DNA of 64,000 nt from Parapedobacter lycopersici (GTDB taxonomy: Bacteria > Bacteroidota > Bacteroidia > Sphingobacteriales > Sphingobacteriaceae), in assembly GCF_024643285.1 (NCBI RefSeq), contig NZ_JAMSLW010000005.1, positions 124,001-188,000 of the forward strand. The letters are read 5' to 3'. Both the position numbers and the translations under genes were made by a program. This document shows, in pieces, positions 34,231 through 41,982 of this stretch; the first letter of the stretch is position 1, and each line of letters starts with the position of its first letter. The notes under the pieces are model-generated. The model had not been told where the DNA came from. It saw only the letters and a list, made by a program, of their open reading frames with translations, and did not search any database.

Positions 34231-34235
34231 TGTTC

Positions 34236-34268
34236 AGTATGCTTACATTAAAAATGTTAAGCAATACT
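34236..34268. promoter_or_regulatory. Operator-like imperfect palindrome upstream of locus 2
   Basis: Plus-strand arms AGTATGCTTACATT (34236-34249) and AATGTTAAGCAATACT (34253-34268) are complementary apart from two single-base insertions. The site starts 6 bp upstream of the first catabolic gene and downstream of the XRE-cupin gene, so it is a candidate binding site for that regulator, or a leader hairpin. Confidence 0.55.
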
Positions 34269-34327
34269 AAACAAAGTTTATTAAGGCATTCCATCCAAAA
34301 GATTAAGGAATCATTAATATCTGCGGG

Positions 34328-34903
34328 TCAGGCTCCTTCGAAAAAATAGATTACCAGAACCATGGCTTTTTCTCCGCCGATATTTTTGGGAGTATGTGGT
34401 ATCCGCCCATCAAACAACATGGAATCGCCGGCCTTTAACCGCACAACTTCCTGTTCGAATTGATATTCAATCTCGCCGGATAAAATATATTTGTATTCAA
34501 AGGCTTCGGTTTCAACCATCGGTCGGTTGGCATCAATTTCCAGCTCGAGCAACACGATGTCGACGGTAGATTTTTCTATGTTTTTGGTGAATATCCGATG
34601 ATAGCGGAATCCGAGCGCCTGCTCTTTCTCAAAGTAGTAATACTCATCGCGGCGCTTTACCAAAATTGTCCGCCCATTCTTTTCCGTGTCGATCTCTTTG
34701 AAAAAAATATTCAGATCGACATCCAGTGCCCGGATAATTTCAATCAATACCATCAATGAAGGAATGGCCCGGCTATTTTCAATCTGCGAAATAAGTCCTT
34801 TACTTACGGATGCCCGATCGGCCAGCTCCTGCACGGTAATTCCCTTATTTTTCCGCCGCTCCCTGATTTGATTGCCGATTTGGATAAGAATGTCTTCTTT
34901 CAT
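34328..34903 (-). CDS. XRE family regulator with C-terminal cupin sensor domain
   Basis: A 191-residue protein. The N-terminal helix-turn-helix (residues about 8-62: IGNQIRERRKNKGITVQELA, SVSKGLISQIENSRAIPSLM) is of the XRE/Cro type. The C-terminal cupin_2 barrel (about 110-190) shows VETEAFEYKYILSGEIEYQF and LKAGDSMLFDGRIPHTPKNI, which includes a metal- or ligand-binding His. Regulators of this build (PuuR/SutR-like) sense small metabolites of the pathway next to them. I chose the ATG at 34903; the frame extends 20 codons upstream without homology. It is 97 bp upstream of the PbfA-like gene, on the same strand, and probably controls locus 2. Confidence 0.9.
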   Translation of the reverse strand: MKEDILIQIGNQIRERRKNKGITVQELADRASVSKGLISQIENSRAIPSLMVLIEIIRALDVDLNIFFKEIDTEKNGRTILVKRRDEYYYFEKEQALGFRYHRIFTKNIEKSTVDIVLLELEIDANRPMVETEAFEYKYILSGEIEYQFEQEVVRLKAGDSMLFDGRIPHTPKNIGGEKAMVLVIYFFEGA

Positions 34904-34921
34904 AAAGTTCCTGTTATCGGG

Positions 34922-34940
34922 GATAAAGATATCTTTTATC
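34922..34940. promoter_or_regulatory. Palindrome upstream of the XRE-cupin gene
   Basis: GATAAAGAT and ATCTTTTATC form an imperfect inverted repeat around GATATC, 18 bp before the regulator's ATG. It could be an autoregulatory site. The sequence differs from the palindrome at 34236. Confidence 0.35.
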
Positions 34941-35162
34941 ATTATCATTTTCTGCGGTTTCAACGGATTGGGAGGCTTGGTTCAAAAACGATGGTCATTC
35001 ACCGGTCAATAATCACCGTTGGTCTAATGTGTTTCCTTTTGGTCGACTGTCAATGGCTGTTGGTCTATTTTCACGGAAACCGATGCAACATTTATTGCTG
35101 TCCCACGTCCATTTCTTACAACAAAACAGGAAATAAATCGCAAACATTAAAATTTAACTGTC

Positions 35163-35756
35163 ATGAAATTTCTCGTATTAAGTGCATTGATTGGTGTAGC
35201 AATCACCGGAAATAACGCTGCATTTTCATCACCCTTGGCCACAATTGAAGCAGTATACAGCAAAGACCCGAAAGATCCGGTACAACAGGTGGATGCTTTT
35301 AAACAACAGCTCAGTTTCCACCAGCGGAACATTGAGCTGCTCTGGCAACAGTATGAACTGGGGTTGGAACGCATTGCGAACACCGAGGGCAGCCACGCCG
35401 AACTCGATCGTGAGCAGGCCCACCTCATACAGGGATACAAAAACGACATTGAGAAAGGCATCCGGGTAACCGAAAGCGAGCAGGCAATAGCAAAAATCGC
35501 CGCCCGATATGCCAAAAAACACGCCCGCAGGGATGCTTTGGAAAAAAAGGAAATCGTCCGGCTGCAGGATTTATTACAAGCCCGTCTCGAAACGGAAAAG
35601 CGGCTTTTTGAGCAGTCAAAAAAGAAGTATTCCGACGCGATTAATGCAGAAACACGCCCACTTTTGGAAGCTGTAGAGCAACGTTTTATACAAGACATCC
35701 GGCGCGCCCAGTCCCTGGATACCGGTGCCGGTACACCGATGGCGATGCACAAATAA
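35163..35756 (+). CDS. Hypothetical exported coiled-coil protein
   Basis: A 197-residue protein that I do not recognise. The first 22 residues (MKFLVLSALIGVAITGNNAA) look like a signal peptide. The rest is almost wholly helical and highly charged, with heptad-like stretches (QQVDAFKQQLSFHQRNIELL; RRDALEKKEIVRLQDLLQAR; EKRLFEQSKKKYSDAI). It contains no Cys and no catalytic motif. It may be a periplasmic structural or chaperone-like protein (the pattern recalls OmpH/Skp proteins, but I see no clear homology). It is convergent with the MscS gene and separated from it by a hairpin. Confidence 0.7.
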   Translation: MKFLVLSALIGVAITGNNAAFSSPLATIEAVYSKDPKDPVQQVDAFKQQLSFHQRNIELLWQQYELGLERIANTEGSHAELDREQAHLIQGYKNDIEKGIRVTESEQAIAKIAARYAKKHARRDALEKKEIVRLQDLLQARLETEKRLFEQSKKKYSDAINAETRPLLEAVEQRFIQDIRRAQSLDTGAGTPMAMHK

Positions 35757-35770
35757 GCGTGCTGCCATGT

Positions 35771-35798
35771 AAACAGCTGTCCTATTGGGCGGCTGTTT
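35771..35798. terminator. Possible terminator between convergent genes
   Basis: Arms AAACAGC (35771-35777) and GCTGTTT (35792-35798) with a 14-base loop. There is only a weak U-rich tail on either side. Confidence 0.4.
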
Positions 35799-35804
35799 GC
35801 AATA

Positions 35805-36902
35805 TTAATTGTCGTCGCTCGGCAATCTGTCGTCGCCGGATTTGTCATTCGGGTCCGTAACGTCATCCGGACTTTTCTGTACGATCATGCTTTGGGTGGG
35901 AAATGCAAATTCTATCCGCTCCCGGTTAAAGGTATCATACAGATACAGGTTGATGGCCTGCTGAATATCCATATACCGGTTGTAGTTATCGGTAAGCACG
36001 AAATAAACCGATTCAAAAATCAGGCTGAAATCACCCAATGATTTGAAATGAGCCCGGTCAAATAAGGTATCGGCCTGCTGTGTAATGGCCTCCTGGATAA
36101 TCTGCGGAATTTTTTCCAGCTTTTCCTTTGGTGTACTGTATGTGACTCCAATGGTAAATACCACCCGCCGGCGCTGCATCCGCTTAAAATTATGCAGCCG
36201 CGAATTGGTAAGGTCCGTGTTAGAGAAGATGAGCTGCTCACCTGTTAATGCCCTGACCCGGGTGGTTTTGATGCCGATGGCTTCGACAGTACCGCTTTTA
36301 TCTTCCACCACAATGAAATCACCGACCTCGAAAGGGCGATCGAAAAAAAGGACAAAGTAATTGAAGAGGTCGGCCAGGATCGTCTGCGTAGCCAGGGCTA
36401 TCGCGATGCCGCCGATACCAAGGCCGGTCAGGATCGTCGCAACGTTATACCCAAGGTTATTGATAAAAAAGAGAATCGCCAGGCTCCAGATGACAATCGA
36501 TACAATCAGCGTGATACCCCGAAGCTGTGTGATTGCCGTGTGCTGTCCTCGCTTCTCCAGGTAGTTCTGCAGAAAATAACGTATTGTGAAAATGATCAGA
36601 CGGGTAATCAGAAACGTCCACAGAAACATTCCCGCAACATCCAGCGCCCGGTTGAGCCACGGCGGCAATTCGAGCAGATTGAGCGCATAGTAGAATACTC
36701 CATAATACAGCAAGGGCAAAAAAGCAGTACTGAGCCCCTGAATCAGAAAGTCGTCCAACGTACTGGCCGTTCCCGCGACTTTTCGCCGTAACCAGCTTAG
36801 GAAGACGTATTTGAATATCCGGATAACAAGCAGGCCAGCGACGATAACGCCGGCCACGATGAGGTAAGATTTTAGGGTATTGCCAAAGAAAATTTGTTCC
36901 AT
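35805..36902 (-). CDS. MscS family small-conductance mechanosensitive channel
   Basis: MscS channels open under membrane tension and release solutes during hypo-osmotic shock. The 365-residue protein has four to five membrane segments (about 10-30, 60-80, 95-115, 130-155), the last being the pore helix (ATILTGLGIGGIAIALATQT). The beta domain follows with RPFEVGDFIVVEDKSGTVEA and TTRVRALTGEQLIFSN, then the C-terminal alpha/beta vestibule (FTIGVTYSTPKEKLEKIPQI). A charged Asp/Lys-rich tail ends the protein. The length and order are normal for the family. The start is divergent from the acylphosphatase gene. Confidence 0.92.
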   Translation of the reverse strand: MEQIFFGNTLKSYLIVAGVIVAGLLVIRIFKYVFLSWLRRKVAGTASTLDDFLIQGLSTAFLPLLYYGVFYYALNLLELPPWLNRALDVAGMFLWTFLITRLIIFTIRYFLQNYLEKRGQHTAITQLRGITLIVSIVIWSLAILFFINNLGYNVATILTGLGIGGIAIALATQTILADLFNYFVLFFDRPFEVGDFIVVEDKSGTVEAIGIKTTRVRALTGEQLIFSNTDLTNSRLHNFKRMQRRRVVFTIGVTYSTPKEKLEKIPQIIQEAITQQADTLFDRAHFKSLGDFSLIFESVYFVLTDNYNRYMDIQQAINLYLYDTFNRERIEFAFPTQSMIVQKSPDDVTDPNDKSGDDRLPSDDN

Positions 36903-37010
36903 AAATGTATTGATCCAAGGTAGTTGACCGACGTGTTATAGGCTAACAAGTTATAAAAAAAATTGTTGGATTAAAATTGACTTTTGAATGCCGTGCGTGG
37001 TTTAAAGTAA

Positions 37011-37018
37011 TACCTTTG
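37011..37018 (+). promoter_or_regulatory. Predicted -7 box for the acylphosphatase gene
   Basis: TACCTTTG matches TAnnTTTG perfectly, 47 bp before the ATG at 37066. A TTTG upstream (36983) is 24 bp away, longer than the usual 19, so the -33 box is weak. Confidence 0.4.
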
Positions 37019-37065
37019 TCCTTAGCAATGCGCGTTTTGGAGAAGTTTTTGTAAGACCCGGCGAT

Positions 37066-37359
37066 ATGACAGGCAGCAGCATTAAACACATTGATATTAC
37101 CGTCTCCGGAAAAGTACAGGGTGTCTATTTCCGGCTTTCTACCAAGGCAGTGGCCGACCAGCTGGGTGTGAAGGGCATTGCATGCAATGAACCGGACGGT
37201 ACCGTTTACCTGGAAGCGGAAGGGGATGATTTCGCGCTGGATGCTTTTTTGGAATGGTGCCGTGAAGGTCCCGATCGGGCAGTCGTAGAAAACGTCGTTT
37301 GCCGTGCCGGCGATGTGAAAAACTATCGTAACTTTGAAGTTATTAGGAAATCCCGTTAG
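37066..37359 (+). CDS. acyP: Acylphosphatase
   Basis: Acylphosphatases hydrolyse carboxyl-phosphate anhydrides such as acetyl phosphate or 1,3-bisphosphoglycerate. The 97-residue protein carries the signature HIDITVSGKVQGVYFRLSTK with the catalytic Arg in VYFR, and the catalytic Asn in GIACNEPDGTVYLEAEGD. The usual GW(V)RN reads GIACN, so one or two neighbours differ, but the two catalytic residues remain. The small ferredoxin-like fold length is normal. It ends 19 bp before the polysaccharide flippase start, so the two may share a transcript. Confidence 0.92.
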   Translation: MTGSSIKHIDITVSGKVQGVYFRLSTKAVADQLGVKGIACNEPDGTVYLEAEGDDFALDAFLEWCREGPDRAVVENVVCRAGDVKNYRNFEVIRKSR

Positions 37360-37378
37360 CTCCCTTAACGCGTAAAAC

Positions 37379-38875
37379 TTGTCTGTACTTAGAAAATTTG
37401 CCGGCCAAACTGCCATTTATGGACTAAGCACCGTTGTTGCACGGTTACTCAACTTTGTCCTTACCCCGCTCTTTGTACGCAAATTCCCGGCGGCGGTATA
37501 CGGCATATTCACAAACATGTATAGCTGGGCGGCCATGCTGAATGCCGTGCTGGCTTTCGGGATGGAGACCACGTATTTCCGCTACCTGCAGAAATACGAG
37601 GGCGACAAGGGTCGGGTATTCAATAACAGTTTCATCGTGATCTGTTTCATTTCCGTGCTGTTCCTTGGCATGATTTCTTTATTTGCATCCGGCATATCCA
37701 CTTGGCTCAATAATGGCGTTTACGATGCCGATTACCGCCGCTACGTGACTTACTTCGCCCTGATTCTGGTCGCGGACGCCCTTGCGGTAATCCCTTTTGC
37801 CCGCCTGCGGGCCGAAGGACGGCCGATACGTTTTGCGCTGTTGAAGCTGCTCAATATCCTTACGTTTGTGGGGTGCACACTGGGTTTTATTGTGGTCATC
37901 CCCCAACTGATGCAGGCTTACCCGGCACTGGCTACCTATTTCAGCAGCTGGTACCGGCAGGAGTGGCTGGGTTATGTCTTTATTTCCAATCTGATAGCCA
38001 GCCTGGTAACCCTGATACTGCTGCTGCCCGAGCTGCTGAAGATCCGGCTACGTCTTGAGCGTAAACTTGTGGTGGATATGCTTACCTACAGTTTCCCGGT
38101 ATTGATCGCCAACATTTCATTTATCATTAACGAGCACATCGATAAGCTATTGATCCCCAAATTAATTCCGGGGGACGCCGGTAGCCGCGACCTGGGGATT
38201 TACGGGGCCGTAAGCAAAATTGCCATCTTTTTAAGCATTTTTGTACAGGCCTTCCGCCTGGGGGCCGAGCCCTTTTTCTTCAGCCACGCCAAGAGCAAAA
38301 ATGCCCGGCAAACCTATGCGCTGATCATGGATTACTTTGTTATTGCGATGGTGTTGGTGATGACCGGCATAACCGTGAATATCGAATTACTCAAAAACTT
38401 TATCCGTGGCGGAAGCCCGGCTGAGCAGGCCGAATACTGGTCGGGCCTGCCGATTATCCCGGTTCTGTTGCTCAATTACGTGTTTTTGGGTGTCTACATG
38501 AATTTATCAATCTGGTATAAACTATCCGACCAGACTCGTTTCGGCCTATATATCTCCGGCATTGGGGCGGTCATCACACTGGTGTTGAATTACCTGTTTA
38601 TTCCACAGTACAGCTATGTCGCTTCCGCGTGGACTACACTGGCGGCTTACGGCAGCATGGTGGTGTTATCGTACCTCTGGGGCAACCGGCGCTATCCAAT
38701 ACCCTACCGTGTGGGGAAAAACCTCAGTTATATCGGCATTGGCGTAGTAGTCTGTTGGCTGGCATTCGTCGTTTTTGACCGCAGTATCATTACCGGCAAC
38801 CTGCTGTTTATCGCGTTTGCTGGCGCGACATTCCTTGTAGAATGGAAGAATTTACGCGTATTATTAAAAAAGTAA
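37379..38875 (+). CDS. Polysaccharide/lipid flippase, MATE-MVF type
   Basis: A 498-residue membrane protein of the oligosaccharide flippase (Wzx-like) family, with about 14 membrane segments. The N-terminus (FAGQTAIYGLSTVVARLLNF then PLFVRKFPAAVYG) is typical of the family and starts at a TTG codon at 37379. The next ATG lies 44 codons in and would cut the first helix. Such proteins move lipid-linked oligosaccharides or lipids from the inner to the outer leaflet. No other wall or polysaccharide gene is adjacent, so the substrate cannot be named. The acylphosphatase gene lies just upstream. Confidence 0.85.
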   Translation: MSVLRKFAGQTAIYGLSTVVARLLNFVLTPLFVRKFPAAVYGIFTNMYSWAAMLNAVLAFGMETTYFRYLQKYEGDKGRVFNNSFIVICFISVLFLGMISLFASGISTWLNNGVYDADYRRYVTYFALILVADALAVIPFARLRAEGRPIRFALLKLLNILTFVGCTLGFIVVIPQLMQAYPALATYFSSWYRQEWLGYVFISNLIASLVTLILLLPELLKIRLRLERKLVVDMLTYSFPVLIANISFIINEHIDKLLIPKLIPGDAGSRDLGIYGAVSKIAIFLSIFVQAFRLGAEPFFFSHAKSKNARQTYALIMDYFVIAMVLVMTGITVNIELLKNFIRGGSPAEQAEYWSGLPIIPVLLLNYVFLGVYMNLSIWYKLSDQTRFGLYISGIGAVITLVLNYLFIPQYSYVASAWTTLAAYGSMVVLSYLWGNRRYPIPYRVGKNLSYIGIGVVVCWLAFVVFDRSIITGNLLFIAFAGATFLVEWKNLRVLLKK

Positions 38876-38905
38876 GTAGTGTAATGGGTAAGCGGAAAGG
38901 GGCGG

Positions 38906-39898
38906 CTAGGCTACTTCCAGCTCGAATTGCTCACTGATTTCGTCGAGTACACCATGGATATCGGCAAGGGCCGTTAGCGATACCAGTTTCATCCGGTATT
39001 CTTTAACATGCGGAATGCCTTTAAAATAGCTGGCATAGTGCCGTCGCATTTCAAATATCCCCGTCTTCTCGCCCTTCCATTCCACGGATTTCTCCAGGTG
39101 TGTCCGGCAGACCGCCACCCGTTCGGCAATGGTGGGCCCGGGTAAGTATTCACCTGTTTCAAAAAAGTGCCTGATTTCCCGGAAGATCCAAGGGTAACCG
39201 ATGGCTGCACGGCCGATCATAATGCCATCCACCTCGTATTCCATGCGCCACGCGGCCGCTTTATCCACACTATCCACATCGCCATTTCCGAAGATCGGGA
39301 TACGGATACGCGGATTACGTTTAATATCACGGATCAGTTGCCAGTCGGCCTGACCCTTATACAGCTGCGCACGGGTACGTCCATGTATACTCAGCGCCTG
39401 GATACCGACATCCTGCAGGCGCTCGGCCACTTCATACACGTTTTTGGAATTATCGTCCCAGCCCAGCCTCGTCTTTACGGTCACGGGAAGGTGGGTAGCC
39501 GATACGACAGCTTTGGTCATGGCGGTCATCTTATCGATATCGCGCAGCAGGCTGGCCCCTGCGCCTCGGCAGGCTACATTCTTTACCGGGCAGCCGTAGT
39601 TAATATCAATCAGATCAGGGTTGGCCTGCGAAGCAATTTCGGTGGCTTCACGCATCGTTTCAATATCACTGCCGAAAATCTGGATACCGATCGGGCGCTC
39701 GTATTCAAAGATATCCAGCTTCTGACGGCTCTTCGCTGCCGCGCGGATGAGTCCTTCGGAGGAAATGAATTCGGTGTACATCATGTCCACCCCGTTTTGC
39801 TTGCAAACCAGGCGAAATGGCGGATCGCTCACGTCCTCCATGGGGGCGAGCAGAAGGGGAAATTTGCCTAAGTCGATGTTTCCAATCTTGATGGACAT
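38906..39898 (-). CDS. dusB: tRNA-dihydrouridine synthase B
   Basis: Dus enzymes reduce uridine to dihydrouridine in tRNA D-loops with FMN and NADPH. The 330-residue protein has the FMN-barrel start FPLLLAPMEDVSDPPFRLVC, the catalytic Cys in DINYGCPVKNVACRGAGASLL, LPVTVKTRLGWDD, ALSIHGRTRAQLYKGQADW and GNGDVDSVDKAAAW, then the family C-terminal helical domain. The start at 39898 (MSIKIGNID) is four codons inside the longest frame. The end faces the flippase gene, and the upstream side borders a repeat element. Confidence 0.93.
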   Translation of the reverse strand: MSIKIGNIDLGKFPLLLAPMEDVSDPPFRLVCKQNGVDMMYTEFISSEGLIRAAAKSRQKLDIFEYERPIGIQIFGSDIETMREATEIASQANPDLIDINYGCPVKNVACRGAGASLLRDIDKMTAMTKAVVSATHLPVTVKTRLGWDDNSKNVYEVAERLQDVGIQALSIHGRTRAQLYKGQADWQLIRDIKRNPRIRIPIFGNGDVDSVDKAAAWRMEYEVDGIMIGRAAIGYPWIFREIRHFFETGEYLPGPTIAERVAVCRTHLEKSVEWKGEKTGIFEMRRHYASYFKGIPHVKEYRMKLVSLTALADIHGVLDEISEQFELEVA

Positions 39899-39979
39899 GT
39901 TGTTAACCAATGCTATGCGGGTGCAAAGATACGAAATTTATAGTTCTTCATTCGTTGAGGGCCTTCATTGTCGTTGCGC

Positions 39980-40515
39980 GTAAGGCTTTCCGTTGCTCAT
40001 CGCGACACAGCCTTACTTTTTTTTCCGCAAAAAAAGTAACAAAAAAACTCGCCGCTTGGATCTCTTGCTACAGCGGTAGTGCATCCCACTGCAAGCCGCA
40101 AGATCTCCCATGCGGCATTTTAAGCAGCACAACGGTTCGTGCTCCCCTTCTCCGTTTACCTGTTCTATTCTTTCTTGCACCGGTTTTCCTTTCCTTTTTT
40201 TGTCAGGGTTGGCTGTTTATACCATCCTATTCCGTAACAGCGAATAAGATGTTAGCTGATAGCATGGGCTGCGTGTTTGGCCATGGCCCTGCGCGGTAGG
40301 TAAGCGGGCCTTGTGGGATGCCGCAGCAGTGAGCAGCAGGGTGTTTTGCACCCGCGTTCGGGTAGCCGCTACCAAGCAGGCCGTAAAAGTGGAGCGAAGC
40401 GGAACGGCTCCGGGATGCGCTGTGAATGCCCTGCAATCAACTGCAAGACATCCCGCACAGCCTTGATTTTTTGGTTACTTTTTTATCAAGAAAACCGCGC
40501 AGCAGCATGAGTGCC
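39980..40515. repeat. Non-coding interspersed-repeat-like element with inverted A/T-rich ends
   Basis: The 638-bp gap between dusB and trpC has no credible gene. Near its left end is AAAAAAAGTAACAAAAAA (about 40026-40044) and near its right end TTTTTTGGTTACTTTTTT (about 40467-40484), inverted copies of each other with one extra base. The inside is GC-rich and contains further short direct and inverted words (ACTGCAAG twice, CCGCA and GGGATG words). Its layout and the GTTACTTTTTT ends resemble repeated intergenic elements of Sphingobacteriaceae, but this window has only one copy, so repetition cannot be shown here. Confidence 0.55.
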
Positions 40516-40548
40516 GCTGAAAATAAAATTGTACGAATAAAGTAACAC

Positions 40549-41337
40549 CTACCCGGCGAGGGTTTCCACAAATTCCTGTATCGCCTGCGCCGGATCTTCG
40601 GTCCTCATAAAATTCTCCCCGATCAGGAATCCCTGGAAACCGGCTTCGCGCAACGATATGATGGTAGCCGGGTTGCTGATTCCGCTTTCGGAGACCTTGA
40701 TAAACCGGTCGGGAATCAGGGATACGAGTTCGAGGGAATGCGCGATGGATACCGAAAAATCTTTCAGGTTCCGGTTATTCACGCCAATAGCGTCGACACT
40801 GTCTACCATGCTGCGCTCGAGCTCATCACGGTCATGCACTTCCAATAACACATTCAATCCCAGTGATTTTGCAAACTCCGATAGGGTTCTCACCTGTTCC
40901 GGGGAAAGTACTGCAGCGATCAATAGCACAATATCCGCACCGTATGCCTTTGCTTCTGTAATCTGATAGGTATCAATGATGAATTCCTTTCGAAGCAGCG
41001 GTATCTGGAGGGCTGCGCGAGCCGCCATTAAATCATCGAGGCTCCCACGGAAAAAGTCGGCATCGGTAAGGACGGAAACCGCTGATGCTCCGGCCTGTTG
41101 ATAGCCCGAAACGACATCATTTACGGTAGCCCGATCATTGATTATGCCCTTCGAGGGTGACGCCCGTTTATACTCTGCAATGATCCCGGTTTTTGTGGCA
41201 TCCAGTATCGACGTCCGCAGTACGTGGCATGTCCGGTCGAACAATGGCTGGCGTTCCAGGTCCGAAAGCGGCACTGCAGCTTTTGCCTGTGCTACTTCAA
41301 CGTGCTTTCTCGCAATAATTTTATCCAGTATAGTCAT
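40549..41337 (-). CDS. trpC: Indole-3-glycerol phosphate synthase
   Basis: Fourth step enzyme of tryptophan synthesis: it closes the indole ring from CdRP. The 262-residue (beta/alpha)8 barrel shows IIAEYKRASPSKGIINDRAT, SVLTDADFFRGSLDDL, IPLLRKEFIIDTYQI, GADIVLLIAAVL, VLLEVHDRDELE, IGVNNRNLKDF and VSESGIS, the standard substrate-binding and catalytic motifs (Lys, Glu, Lys). It starts 1 bp after trpG. The next genes expected in a full operon (trpF, trpB, trpA) do not follow; the repeat element does. Confidence 0.96.
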   Translation of the reverse strand: MTILDKIIARKHVEVAQAKAAVPLSDLERQPLFDRTCHVLRTSILDATKTGIIAEYKRASPSKGIINDRATVNDVVSGYQQAGASAVSVLTDADFFRGSLDDLMAARAALQIPLLRKEFIIDTYQITEAKAYGADIVLLIAAVLSPEQVRTLSEFAKSLGLNVLLEVHDRDELERSMVDSVDAIGVNNRNLKDFSVSIAHSLELVSLIPDRFIKVSESGISNPATIISLREAGFQGFLIGENFMRTEDPAQAIQEFVETLAG

Positions 41338-41338
41338 T

Positions 41339-41968
41339 TTACTTGTGATCTGTGGTGGATGATCCGTGATCTGTGGCCTGGGCCTGCAGCCAGTTGGCCA
41401 TCATTTCCCTTCCATGGGCGGTCAGCACCGATTCGGGGTGAAACTGGAGTCCTTTAACATCCAGTGTTTTATGCGAAAGTCCCATAATTACACCTTCGCT
41501 ATCTTCCGCAGTAATGCGAAGTGTATCGGGAAGTCCTTCACGTGATACTGCCCAGGAATGGTAGCGCCCGGCGGGAAATTCGTTCGGTAACCCCCGGAAT
41601 ATGGGTTCATCCGGATCGGTAATCAGTAACGGGGTCGCCGTACCATGTACCGGCTTAGCCAGGTTATATAACTGACCCCCATATACTTCGGCAATGGCCT
41701 GTTGGCCGAGGCAAATGCCAAGAATACTTTTGGAGTCACCATATTCGCGGATTACATCCATCAGCAGCCCTGCTTCCTTTGGGATGCCCGGGCCCGGAGA
41801 CAGCAGAATCTTATCGAATCCGGCCACGTCCTTCAATTCAAATTTATCATTCCGCCATACCGTGGCATCGTACCCGCACTCATGCAGCAGGTGTACAAGA
41901 TTGAATGTAAATGAATCATAGTTATCTATAACCAATATCCTGGGCGAGGATTGTTGTGGGTTTTCCAT
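41339..41968 (-). CDS. trpG: Anthranilate synthase glutamine amidotransferase subunit
   Basis: Class-I glutamine amidotransferase of 209 residues that supplies ammonia to TrpE. Motifs: ILVIDNYDSFTFNLVHLL at the N-terminus, SPGPGIPKEAG, the nucleophile in GICLGQQAIAEVYGG (Cys), and LQFHPESVLTAHG (His-Glu). It starts 14 bp after trpE and ends 1 bp before trpC. trpD, normally between trpG and trpC, is absent here. Confidence 0.96.
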   Translation of the reverse strand: MENPQQSSPRILVIDNYDSFTFNLVHLLHECGYDATVWRNDKFELKDVAGFDKILLSPGPGIPKEAGLLMDVIREYGDSKSILGICLGQQAIAEVYGGQLYNLAKPVHGTATPLLITDPDEPIFRGLPNEFPAGRYHSWAVSREGLPDTLRITAEDSEGVIMGLSHKTLDVKGLQFHPESVLTAHGREMMANWLQAQATDHGSSTTDHK

Positions 41969-41982
41969 GTGATGCGGTGTGC

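Noticed and set aside
7314..34903. Ordinary polysaccharide utilisation loci
   Set aside because: Apart from SusCD and regulators there is no glycoside hydrolase or lyase in either locus; the enzymes act on phosphorus bonds.
39910..40510. Plus-strand frames across the dusB-trpC gap
   Set aside because: They lie in the repeat-like element and encode no recognisable protein; composition differs from neighbouring genes.
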